The notes under the pieces: generated by a model | The model's database searches: none | The model's input: only the letters and a program-made list of their open reading frames with translations | Told to the model about the DNA's origin: nothing | Part shown: one piece after another, positions 8,965-15,687 of the stretch | How positions within the stretch are numbered: the first letter of the stretch is position 1 | Layout of the letters: each line of letters starts with the position of its first letter | Program-made: the position numbers and the translations under genes | Source of the DNA: a virus | Virus record (IMG/VR): IMGVR_UViG_3300024518_004276 | Location: 1 to 53,513 of that record | Reading direction: 5' to 3' (one strand) | DNA: 53,513 nucleotides

Positions 8965-9521
8965 GTCACCTCTCCTCCATTGCCATTTTTCAGTGGGAAT
9001 TGTTGCCTGATGTCATACCAGACATGGTGATGCCTGTCGGGAGGCTCGTCAGGACAGACCTCGCGAATGATCGAGCAGATGCTGACCTTGTGACCAACTG
9101 GCCGGTCGCCGAGTATCTGGTTGCATACAGCATGCGTCAAACTCACGTTCGCTTCGCCATTGTTCCCCCCAGCCTCCACACTGAGCCAATGCTCAATGGA
9201 AATGTCCTCATGTAGGGGGAGGAGGCAAACAGAGCACAGATCCCCATCACGGATCAAGAGAGAATTGACAAGGGCTGTTCGCTTCTTCTGTGTGACGCGC
9301 CTCACCACTCTCATCACAGTGCCAGCGCCGTACATGCGATAGTGCTCAAACGATCCCCGCGTCATCTTCACGTTGCCCCTCTTATCGCGATGGATGACGT
9401 GTATGATCCCGCCCAGTATGTAGCGTGCGGCTTCCCATTCTGTGTGTGGCTGTTGAGGCTGCCCGCCCACCATCTCTACCCACTTGAGAAAGCCACGGAC
9501 ATTAAAATTACTTTCTTTCAA
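8961..9521 (-). CDS. HNH endonuclease
   Basis: 186 residues. The HNH core lies near residues 92-150: CSVCLLPL zinc knuckle, SIEHWLSVEAGG for the catalytic His, then NVSLTHAVCNQ. The only long start in frame is TTG at 9521; the next in-frame ATG is residue 17. HNH genes next to terminase often assist packaging in other phages, which fits this location; it could also be a homing enzyme. Confidence 0.8.
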   Translation of the reverse strand: MKESNFNVRGFLKWVEMVGGQPQQPHTEWEAARYILGGIIHVIHRDKRGNVKMTRGSFEHYRMYGAGTVMRVVRRVTQKKRTALVNSLLIRDGDLCSVCLLPLHEDISIEHWLSVEAGGNNGEANVSLTHAVCNQILGDRPVGHKVSICSIIREVCPDEPPDRHHHVWYDIRQQFPLKNGNGGEVT

Positions 9522-9774
9522 TGGCCGCCCACCTTTCTGGATGCTCTTTTTTCAGGGCCGTGAGGAGAGGGTCTACGACCTCCGCCTCTTCCTCTTTCTT
9601 TGATCTTTTGTCTTTTTTCATGGGATTCCACACTCCCATGCGCTTCAAGTGATAGGCGACGGAACTTGCTGAGATGCACAGGATTGCTGCGGTCTTTCTG
9701 GCGCTGCCCACCTTCTGGTAGGTTTCCAGAATAAGCTGAGGGCTTATCTCGTGCCCTTTTCTAGGCCTTCCCAT
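9508..9774 (-). CDS. Small HTH DNA-binding protein
   Basis: 88 residues from ATG 9774, which overlaps the upstream stop. It starts MGRPRKGHEISPQ and has a helix-turn-helix (YQKVGSARKTAAILCISASS) with a Lys/Glu-rich tail. It resembles small terminase-like or Hin-type HTH proteins. Its end overlaps the HNH start by 14 bases. Confidence 0.6.
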   Translation of the reverse strand: MGRPRKGHEISPQLILETYQKVGSARKTAAILCISASSVAYHLKRMGVWNPMKKDKRSKKEEEAEVVDPLLTALKKEHPERWAAIERK

Positions 9775-10036
9775 AGGACTCAACAATCTTCTGGGCCCGG
9801 GTGATTGCCTGTATGAAGGCTTCGTTGATCTCCATATCAAACTCACTGCTGGCTTCTACTGATGTCCCGGGTACACTCTCGAAATGGATATCCACTTGGT
9901 ATCTCTTGGGATGCTCCATATTGTCGGTGGCGAAGACGTTGATGCGCCCATACGTTGCGGCCTTGTTGAACAAATCCTCAAGCGTGAGCTTGGTGAGGTC
10001 TTCAGTCGTTGCTACGTGTTCGATCACTTCGTTCAT
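9761..10036 (-). CDS. Hypothetical acidic protein
   Basis: 91 residues. An N-terminal helix is followed by a beta-rich middle (KRYQVDIHFESVPGTSVEAS) and a C-terminal helix. No family recognised. Part of the terminase-distal small-gene chain. Confidence 0.5.
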   Translation of the reverse strand: MNEVIEHVATTEDLTKLTLEDLFNKAATYGRINVFATDNMEHPKRYQVDIHFESVPGTSVEASSEFDMEINEAFIQAITRAQKIVESYGKA

Positions 10037-10048
10037 TGGTTCAATCCT

Positions 10049-10282
10049 CTACGGCACCATGTCAAGCTGTGCTGGCATGGTTGGGTCATCTTCAATTCGG
10101 TTTATGCGGCGGCTGTGCGCCGATGCATTTGCCTCTGAATAAATGTCTTCACCGAACTCCGCCACGACGAAACCAGTGACCCTCTCCCACACAGCCCACT
10201 GGCCAGAAACCAGTTGGCCGAATAAGAATGGATATTCCATTCCCCACGATGCGCCTCGGTTTGGTTCCTTGGCCCACTTCAT
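10049..10282 (-). CDS. Hypothetical protein
   Basis: 77 residues from ATG 10282, GGGAG 7 bases upstream. Tryptophan-rich N-terminus (WAKEPNRGASWGMEYPFLFG). No family recognised. It follows the DnaA-like gene by 12 bases. Confidence 0.5.
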   Translation of the reverse strand: MKWAKEPNRGASWGMEYPFLFGQLVSGQWAVWERVTGFVVAEFGEDIYSEANASAHSRRINRIEDDPTMPAQLDMVP

Positions 10283-10294
10283 TTGGCGCTCCCT

Positions 10295-10600
10295 TCATAT
10301 CGTCGACGGGTTGCCCTTCACCCTGCCCAGCGCCCGGTACACGGTCGTGTGGCTGAGCCCCAGATAAGAGGCCAGAGAGTGAGGGGAGTGGAATGGAAAG
10401 ACGCGGTGAAGAGACCTGATCACATCGTATCTGGCGGTCACTGCTCGGCGGTATTTGAAGTCTGAGGACAACAGCGCCAACTTCGTTACGTCATGCTTGC
10501 AGCAAATGCGATCAACGATCTGCTCCATGGATGGCCCGCGATGTATCCGTCTGTAGATGACCGGATCAATATCCGGTCGATGGGTTTTTTGTGTCGTCAC
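10295..10600 (-). CDS. DnaA domain IV-like DNA-binding protein
   Basis: 101 residues, GTG start at 10600 with GAGG 6 bases upstream. Residues 27-95 resemble the C-terminal DnaA-box-binding domain of DnaA (IVDRICCKHDV, SDFKYRRAVTARYDVIRSL, then the signature-like SLASYLGLSHTTVYRAL, compare DnaA HTTV). There is no AAA+ domain. It may bind DnaA-box-like sites to steer host replication or act in packaging. Overlaps the 3' end of the large terminase by 35 bases. Confidence 0.7.
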   Translation of the reverse strand: MTTQKTHRPDIDPVIYRRIHRGPSMEQIVDRICCKHDVTKLALLSSDFKYRRAVTARYDVIRSLHRVFPFHSPHSLASYLGLSHTTVYRALGRVKGNPSTI

Positions 10601-12611
10601 TGGCTACCTCGTCTGGTTTCGCGTTTAGTATATCAGCCGTAGTGGCTACGAACTGACCTCCTTGCACTATCAGCCCCGATGCCCTGAGCAGGCCATCCCT
10701 CTCTTGGACCAGCTCACCCTTCTTGTCGCGCTTGTATTTATGGTACTGGTCCATCCAGCGCTCCATTCTCTTCGACACCTTGAGCGTCTGGTTTGTCAGC
10801 CTCGCCACCATCTCGTTGACGGCGATCTCCATGTCCTCTTCCTTCTCAAAGATATCGAGACCCTCGTCGAGCAACGCATTGATCATGCCCTGCCCCTGCT
10901 CTTCCGACCGGCCATGGTCGCGCATGTAAAACAGGCCGGGCACCCACGCCTTCCGCTTGCGGATCGATGATGCATTGATTGAAATGTCCGGGCGAGTGGA
11001 TATGAACTCGTCGTACAGATAGACGGTCTCGCTCTCTGTGTCCCATGACCCCCACACGACTGACATCTCGTTGCCGTTGATGTCGATGGCATAAACCCGG
11101 GGCCAGAACTCTGGGATGGAGAATGGGTCATACGTGAATGTTTCAGCCTGCTCCATGAAGGCCATATCTACACCATATTCCCTCGGTGTGAAAGCTAATA
11201 CGAGGGCATCCCACTCATCAGGACTGGGCAGCTTGGTGTCCTTCTTCATGTCGGCCTTGCTCTGAAGGATCAGCTTGCCCCGGCTGGTGTGCTTGTATTT
11301 CATGTTGACGATCTGGACCTGCAGATCATCGTCATCCTCGATGTCTATATCCCCTTCGACAAACCTGTCCCGCATCATCCAGTTCAGCTCTATTCGCTTA
11401 TTGTAAAAAACCTCATCGGCTGCGCTCGTGATAGGTTGCTCGCCAACATTGATGGCAGCAATCTCTGCGTCAAACTCGCCCTCGAAACGCAGCTCCCTAA
11501 GCCTATCAACTACTCCGCCGCCAAGACCGATGTCATCAATCTTGACCAGCGTGGCATCGGTATCTTTGATGGCCTTGACCACCTCACCCGTCACCCACAT
11601 GGTGTCGCGCTTGGTCATTCTCTTGTATATTCTCGCCACCGGCCCCTGCCTCTTGTAGATGACGGTCTTGTCCAGACCAAAGCGAGCCACGTCCACGCCC
11701 AGCTCGACAGGGCCCACTGCCTCCAGCTCACGGGCCACAGCTTCCCTGACTGCCGTGATGGGGATCAAGCCGTCTGTAGATTGTTCTGGGAAGTCTCCCA
11801 TGACCTTAGAGAGATACCGTGGTGATTCCTCACCCCATCTTTTCGCCCGCTCCTCCACCCACTGCTCGCCCACCAGCTGCTGCTTCAGCCAGTCGGGGCA
11901 CTCTTCGTCGGTGAAGTTGGGAGATTCATAGGCGCTAATTTGAATGACGTTGTACCCGGTGCCCGGCCTGCACGAGTTGCCGAACTCTGTCGCCGGATCG
12001 TCCGGGTTGCCGATGGCGAGGAAGCGGCTGTCGTCGTTGGCCACCAGCGTCTCGGCTGCTGTCCAGATGGCTGACGTGATGCCACAAGCCTCGTCGAGGA
12101 TGACAAGCACGAACGGTGCATGGATGCCTTGGAATGCTGTCGGATCCGCGTCTCGCACTGACCGGCCAAAGCCCACCAGCTCATTTCCGAACAGCCACTC
12201 TGTCGTGTTGGTCCTGCCGGGCAAACCGCCCAGCTTGTGAATGTTGTTGATCTCTCGCCAGAGCAGAGCCTTGACCTGATAGCCAGTCGGAGCTGACGTC
12301 ACGAGGAAGGCGTCTCCGGGTCGATGAACCGATAACCACCATGCCCCCAGTCTCGCCGCGATAGCTGTCTTGCCAACCGAGTGGCAGGACTTCACTGATG
12401 TGAAGCGGTGGTCGACGACGCTCTGGCAGATCTCTCTCTGCTTCGACCAGATGAAACCGAGAAGCTCCTGCTCAATGAACCCGGCAGGATCTCCATCCCA
12501 TCTACCGAACTTCTTGGTTATCTGACGGTGTCGCGTCGATTGTTCGGATATGGCTTTGTTCTTGAGCCATTCGGTCGTCGAGTCTGGAGATAAGCTCGGT
12601 AAGCTGGACAT
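10566..12611 (-). CDS. terL: Terminase large subunit with an extra C-terminal nuclease-like domain
   Basis: 681 residues from ATG 12611 (an upstream in-frame start at 12686 would lie deep inside the small subunit gene). ATPase: Walker A-like SCHSVGKTA near residue 80 and Walker B FVLVILDEACGI. The RNase H-like nuclease domain follows, with GVDVARFGLDKT, KIDDIGLGGG and PDEWDALVLAF. A further 170 residues then look like a second RNase H-fold terminase nuclease (RVYAIDINGNEMSVVWGSW, then VYLYDEF). Typical TerL is about 450-550 residues, so the tail is unusual. The motor packages DNA through the portal. Confidence 0.9.
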   Translation of the reverse strand: MSSLPSLSPDSTTEWLKNKAISEQSTRHRQITKKFGRWDGDPAGFIEQELLGFIWSKQREICQSVVDHRFTSVKSCHSVGKTAIAARLGAWWLSVHRPGDAFLVTSAPTGYQVKALLWREINNIHKLGGLPGRTNTTEWLFGNELVGFGRSVRDADPTAFQGIHAPFVLVILDEACGITSAIWTAAETLVANDDSRFLAIGNPDDPATEFGNSCRPGTGYNVIQISAYESPNFTDEECPDWLKQQLVGEQWVEERAKRWGEESPRYLSKVMGDFPEQSTDGLIPITAVREAVARELEAVGPVELGVDVARFGLDKTVIYKRQGPVARIYKRMTKRDTMWVTGEVVKAIKDTDATLVKIDDIGLGGGVVDRLRELRFEGEFDAEIAAINVGEQPITSAADEVFYNKRIELNWMMRDRFVEGDIDIEDDDDLQVQIVNMKYKHTSRGKLILQSKADMKKDTKLPSPDEWDALVLAFTPREYGVDMAFMEQAETFTYDPFSIPEFWPRVYAIDINGNEMSVVWGSWDTESETVYLYDEFISTRPDISINASSIRKRKAWVPGLFYMRDHGRSEEQGQGMINALLDEGLDIFEKEEDMEIAVNEMVARLTNQTLKVSKRMERWMDQYHKYKRDKKGELVQERDGLLRASGLIVQGGQFVATTADILNAKPDEVASDDTKNPSTGY

Positions 12612-13011
12612 CAGATAGGCTCGCAATGTTGATCTGCTGCATATTGAATAGCGTAGTGTCGCCGCCGCGATCTTCCTTGTCTCCATACTGGTCAGGCATG
12701 CGCTTCTTCAGCATGAAAATGAGGAGTTTGTCGGATTGTTTGGCACCGCGACGATTGGCAGCCACCTGATTGTTCATATCGCCAAGGACCATGTACTGGT
12801 CCCACATCTCAGCGAACTCAGGATCGTTCTTGTACCACGCATAAACCGTAGAGACTGCGACCTTGATTTCCTTACGTGCATCCCTGACTGAGCTGCCGTC
12901 TTCCAGTAGGGCTAGGAACTTGCGCTTCTTGGCCCGTCTCTCGACAACAGCAGATTTCATTCTTCGGCTAATTGTCTTAGGCTTTTGCGTTCGATTGGTT
13001 CGATTTTTCAT
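12502..13011 (-). CDS. terS: Terminase small subunit-like DNA-binding protein
   Basis: 169 residues. A basic N-terminus is followed by a helix-turn-helix (SSVRDARKEIKVAVSTVYAW) and a segment typical of small terminases (LLIFMLKKRMPDQYGD). It recognises the packaging site and recruits the large subunit. The gene overlaps the large subunit gene by about 110 bases, which supports the pairing. Confidence 0.8.
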   Translation of the reverse strand: MKNRTNRTQKPKTISRRMKSAVVERRAKKRKFLALLEDGSSVRDARKEIKVAVSTVYAWYKNDPEFAEMWDQYMVLGDMNNQVAANRRGAKQSDKLLIFMLKKRMPDQYGDKEDRGGDTTLFNMQQINIASLSDVQLTELISRLDDRMAQEQSHIRTIDATPSDNQEVR

Positions 13012-13037
13012 CGCTCAAGAATGGAGACTTCAGGTCA

Positions 13038-13289
13038 TTACGTCAAGACACCGTCATGCCTTGCTGCAGCTGGTGAGGAATACCCTTGGCGAACACAGCG
13101 CCGGGCCTCCTTGAGCGACACCTTGCTCTGATCGATATAGCGCCAGACTACAGCTCGTATGTAGTCATTGTGGACGTTGCCAAAATTTGCCCTGACAGTT
13201 TTGGCTAGGGCCTCATGATCCTTACCCCACGGGTTCTTCTTGAATGTCATTTTCTGAAGCTCTGCTGCAGTTATGGCTGTTCCTTTCAT
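13038..13289 (-). CDS. Small hypothetical protein
   Basis: 83 residues; ATG 13289 overlaps the upstream stop by ATGA. Helical, basic (VWRYIDQSKVSLKEARRCVRQ). No family recognised. Lies 26 bases upstream of the small terminase gene. Confidence 0.5.
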   Translation of the reverse strand: MKGTAITAAELQKMTFKKNPWGKDHEALAKTVRANFGNVHNDYIRAVVWRYIDQSKVSLKEARRCVRQGYSSPAAARHDGVLT

Positions 13290-13519
13290 TTGTCCTCTCC
13301 AAGTGGCTGGCCGCAGGTCTCACAGACCTCTTCAATCGTGACCCCTATTTCGCCCCTCTTCACGCTGAACCTATCTCTATCCAGCCTCTTGCCGAAGAAC
13401 TCTTCGAGCTTGCTCCAAGCAGCTTGGACGGTGTCAAAAGATTCATGAGTCCACACACTGCCCCACTCATTTAGGATGACATATGCGTGCCTCATATGGA
13501 TTGCCTCGCCCACCTTCAT
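13286..13519 (-). CDS. Small hypothetical protein with C-terminal zinc knuckle
   Basis: 77 residues from ATG 13519 (GAGGAGA directly upstream). The N-terminal half is alpha/beta (AYVILNEWGSVWTHESFDT) and the end has CETCGQPLGE, a single CxxC pair. No family recognised. Overlaps both neighbours by 3-4 bases. Confidence 0.55.
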   Translation of the reverse strand: MKVGEAIHMRHAYVILNEWGSVWTHESFDTVQAAWSKLEEFFGKRLDRDRFSVKRGEIGVTIEEVCETCGQPLGEDK

Positions 13520-13668
13520 TCTCCTCTCTCAAGTATGCTGGGATCTATCCCGTGCTCCAGCAGGATGCGTCGGGCCCCTCTCTTCGCAATGACGCGCAAG
13601 CGAGCCTTGTTGGCAGCGAGCAGGGCAGTCAGTCGTGGATGGCGCACAACCATCTTTGTATCTGTCAT
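13516..13668 (-). CDS. Very small basic protein
   Basis: 50 residues, starting MTDTKMVVRHPRLTALLAAN and ending GIDPSILERGE; arginine-rich in the middle. It is joined by ATGA overlaps at both ends (13516-13519 and 13665-13668), so it fills its slot exactly. No family recognised. Confidence 0.55.
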   Translation of the reverse strand: MTDTKMVVRHPRLTALLAANKARLRVIAKRGARRILLEHGIDPSILERGE

Positions 13669-13874
13669 TCCACAATCCTTTTCACCTTAACAGTCTGAAT
13701 GGCCTCTCCCTCGCGGTGCTCAGGCATGTCTCTGCCGCAAACCAGAATGCTAATCGTCTCCTCTACTGTGCCCTCAAAAGATTGAGCATCCACCCCGACT
13801 ACCTCATTGCCTTCTGGCAAACCTAGAGCTTGGCCTATTTTTTCGTAGGTGATCTTCATGCGTCCAACCTTCAT
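13665..13874 (-). CDS. Small hypothetical protein
   Basis: 69 residues from ATG 13874 (GGAGG 7 bases upstream). The start MKVGRMKITYEKIGQALGLP suggests a short helix followed by beta strands. No family recognised. Overlaps both neighbours by 4 bases. Confidence 0.5.
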   Translation of the reverse strand: MKVGRMKITYEKIGQALGLPEGNEVVGVDAQSFEGTVEETISILVCGRDMPEHREGEAIQTVKVKRIVE

Positions 13875-14032
13875 CTCACGGCCTCCATTAAACTTTCTCC
13901 ACGCTTCACCTTAAGGCGCTTCCGTAACTCGTCTATCCGCGCCTGCTGCTCATTGCACTCAGCAATGATCTTCCTGAGATCCGACATCTCTTTGTCCCGC
14001 TTGAGCTTGGACAACATTTGCCCCATGTTCAT
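13871..14032 (-). CDS. Small coiled-coil protein
   Basis: 53 residues (MNMGQMLSKLKRDKEM..., ending SLMEAVR). The body is a charged heptad-like helix (LRKIIAECNEQQARIDELRK). ATG 14032 overlaps the upstream stop (ATGA) and the stop overlaps the next start. Function unknown. Confidence 0.55.
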   Translation of the reverse strand: MNMGQMLSKLKRDKEMSDLRKIIAECNEQQARIDELRKRLKVKRGESLMEAVR

Positions 14033-14241
14033 CGCACTACCTCTCCCTTGAATGTTTCAAGATTGATGATCGCCCAGTCGCCGCGTTCGCGCCCGGTAAC
14101 CATCACCGACTCGGCCATGCGAGGATCCTGAGCTGGCTTTCCACTCTTATCCCACATCCTCTCAATCCTGACCTGCTTGCCGTCAACCAGCGTGGCCGTA
14201 TTGGTCTTCAGATTAACAGTCTTTGCTTCAGCCGCTCTCAT
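14029..14241 (-). CDS. Small hypothetical protein
   Basis: 70 residues starting MRAAEAKTVNLKTNTATLVD. ATG 14241 lies inside a unit of the interspaced repeat array: a repeat decamer (minus strand GAGAGCACCA) supplies the upstream purine-rich ribosome binding site. The body is beta-rich (KQVRIERMWDKSGKP, MVTGRERGDWAIINLETF). No family recognised. Confidence 0.55.
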   Translation of the reverse strand: MRAAEAKTVNLKTNTATLVDGKQVRIERMWDKSGKPAQDPRMAESVMVTGRERGDWAIINLETFKGEVVR

Positions 14242-14755
14242 TGTTTGGTGCTCTCGTAGTTGGTGGCTCGCTCTTCTTGTTTGGTACCCTCTCATCCTCT
14301 GGCTCGCTCATGGGCTTTGGTACTCTCTTGTGCGCTGGCTCGCTCATCTGATCTGGTGCTCTTCGTCGCTTTGGCTCGCTCTCATTGTTTGGTACTCTCC
14401 GTCGGGCTGGCTCTCCCCCCGTTTCCTCTTTTATATGATCAAATTCACCGCGAATAACTATCCCACTATCAAACGCTACGTATCCCTTCATGACGCCGTG
14501 TCCACAGCATGCAGCCGTCACTCCCGGGAGTTTTGCTATGCATGGATCCTCCCCATCCACTGTGGGCAGGAGGCCGCACTTCGGGCAGGGCCAATCTACC
14601 TTCTTGGAGCTGCGCTCCTCTCCAGTATCCTCGTATCTCCACGGACCCTCCTGCCTTATAATGCCGTCCTCTTTCTTCATCCCAATCACTACAGCCCGCC
14701 CATAAACATAGCTGCGCACAAGCCCGGCATTCTCGTTTTTTTTATTCGCTCTCAT
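14228..14755 (-). CDS. Zinc-ribbon protein whose C-terminal tail is encoded by a repeat array
   Basis: 175 residues. Residues 1-115 resemble a small phage/bacterial zinc-binding family (PCPKCGLLPTVDGEDPCIAK, ACCGHGV). The last 60 residues are a read-through of array units, giving an SEPxxxR(V/A)Pxxx pattern. ATG 14755 sits in the last spacer of the main array, and a repeat decamer serves as its ribosome binding site. The tail may be functional, or only what the DNA array happens to encode. It follows the Tas-like gene and main array, so it may belong to that module. Confidence 0.65.
   Translation of the reverse strand: MRANKKNENAGLVRSYVYGRAVVIGMKKEDGIIRQEGPWRYEDTGEERSSKKVDWPCPKCGLLPTVDGEDPCIAKLPGVTAACCGHGVMKGYVAFDSGIVIRGEFDHIKEETGGEPARRRVPNNESEPKRRRAPDQMSEPAHKRVPKPMSEPEDERVPNKKSEPPTTRAPNNESG
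14238..14417 (-). repeat. Second interspaced (TIGR-type) array, 10 repeat decamers
   Basis: Ten decamers start every 18 bases at 14246, 14264 ... 14408 on the plus strand. Two forms alternate strictly, TGGCTCGCTC and TGG(T/C)(A/G)CTCTC, separated by variable octamers; one full unit is therefore 36 bp with two spacers. It lies inside the coding region of the zinc-ribbon gene, out of phase with the main array (352 bp between first units, not a multiple of 18). Spacer tcattgtt occurs twice here and once at the edge of the main array. Confidence 0.8.
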
Positions 14756-15687
14756 TGTTTGGTACTCTCCGTGATGTTGGCTCGCTCCTCATGAATGGCA
14801 CTCTCTGGTCTGGTGGCTCGCTCGTCCCGAATGGTGCTCTCCGGCAGTCTGGCTCGCTCACCTTTGATGGTACTCTCAGAACAAATGGCTCGCTCCTCCA
14901 TTGTGGCGCTCTCATCATGTGTGGCTCGCTCCCTGAAATTGGTACTCTCATAGTTGATGGCTCGCTCACACTTTTTGGTACTCTCTGATGCGATGGCTCG
15001 CTCAGCTACGTTGGTGCTCTCCAACTGGATGGCTTGCTCATGAGCTTTGGCACTCTCTCATCGTATGGCTCGCTCTTCTGTTATGGTGCTCTCAAGGGCC
15101 ATGGCTCGCTCCTAGATATTGGTGCTCTCGACTCGCGTGGCTCGCTCGGGGGTTGTGGTGCTCTCGTCTCGGGTGGCTCGCTCTCATTTTCTGGTACTCT
15201 CCGAACTGGTGGCTCGCTCACAATGGATGGTGCTCTCTTATGTGTTGGCTCGCTCAATAGGCGTGGCACTCTCGTTCGACTTGACTCGCTCCCGACTGTT
15301 GGTGCTCTCGAAAAGCTTGGCTCGCTCACATGGAATGGCGCTTTCTCGGTTCTTGACTCGCTCTATCTGCATGGTGCTTTCGGCTTCAATGGCTCGCTCA
15401 AATTCTCTGGCGCTCTCCGAGGAGTTGGCTCGCTCACCCCAAATGGTGCTCTCCGACGTGATGGCTCGCTCTCAGGACATGGTGCTCTCAAGTGGTGTGG
15501 CTCGCTCCAATAATGTGGCACCCTCAAAGGCCGTGGCTCGCTCGGTTCGTCTGGTACTCTCGCATTGGATGGCTCGCTCCGGGTTTGTGGTGCTCTCACA
15601 AGTAATGGCTCGCTCGCGGGTTCTGGTGCTCTCGGTAGGTGTGGCTCGCTCGCGTCCGTTGGTGCTCTCTTTCAAATTGGCTCGACT
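14742..15687 (-). repeat. Main interspaced guide-type array (TIGR array), 52 repeat decamers and 51 spacers
   Basis: Decamers begin at 14760+18k up to 15678 with no indel over 918 bp. Two forms alternate: A = TGGCTCGCTC (variants TGGCTTGCTC, TGACTCGCTC) and B = TGG(T/C)(G/A)CTCTC (rare CCCTC or CTTTC endings). Read on the minus strand, the direction of the adjacent gene, A is GAGCGAGCCA and B is GAGAGYACCA or GAGAGYGCCA. The 51 octamers between them all differ. The repeating unit A-N8-B-N8 is exactly 36 bp. This matches TIGR arrays, which are processed to 36-nt dual-spacer tigRNAs bound by Nop-domain Tas proteins. It starts at the Tas-like stop codon and ends at the next start codon. Stops occur in every minus frame, so it is unlikely to be protein coding. 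Confidence 0.88.

Noticed and set aside
14742-15599. Minus-strand SEPxxxRAP and ERAxxxEST repeat proteins in the main array
   Set aside because: Frames are broken by several stops, spacers show no codon-level constraint, and no start site with a ribosome binding site is present.
14742-15687. Classical CRISPR array
   Set aside because: Repeats are only 10 bp, of two alternating kinds, with 8-bp spacers, and no Cas gene is nearby.
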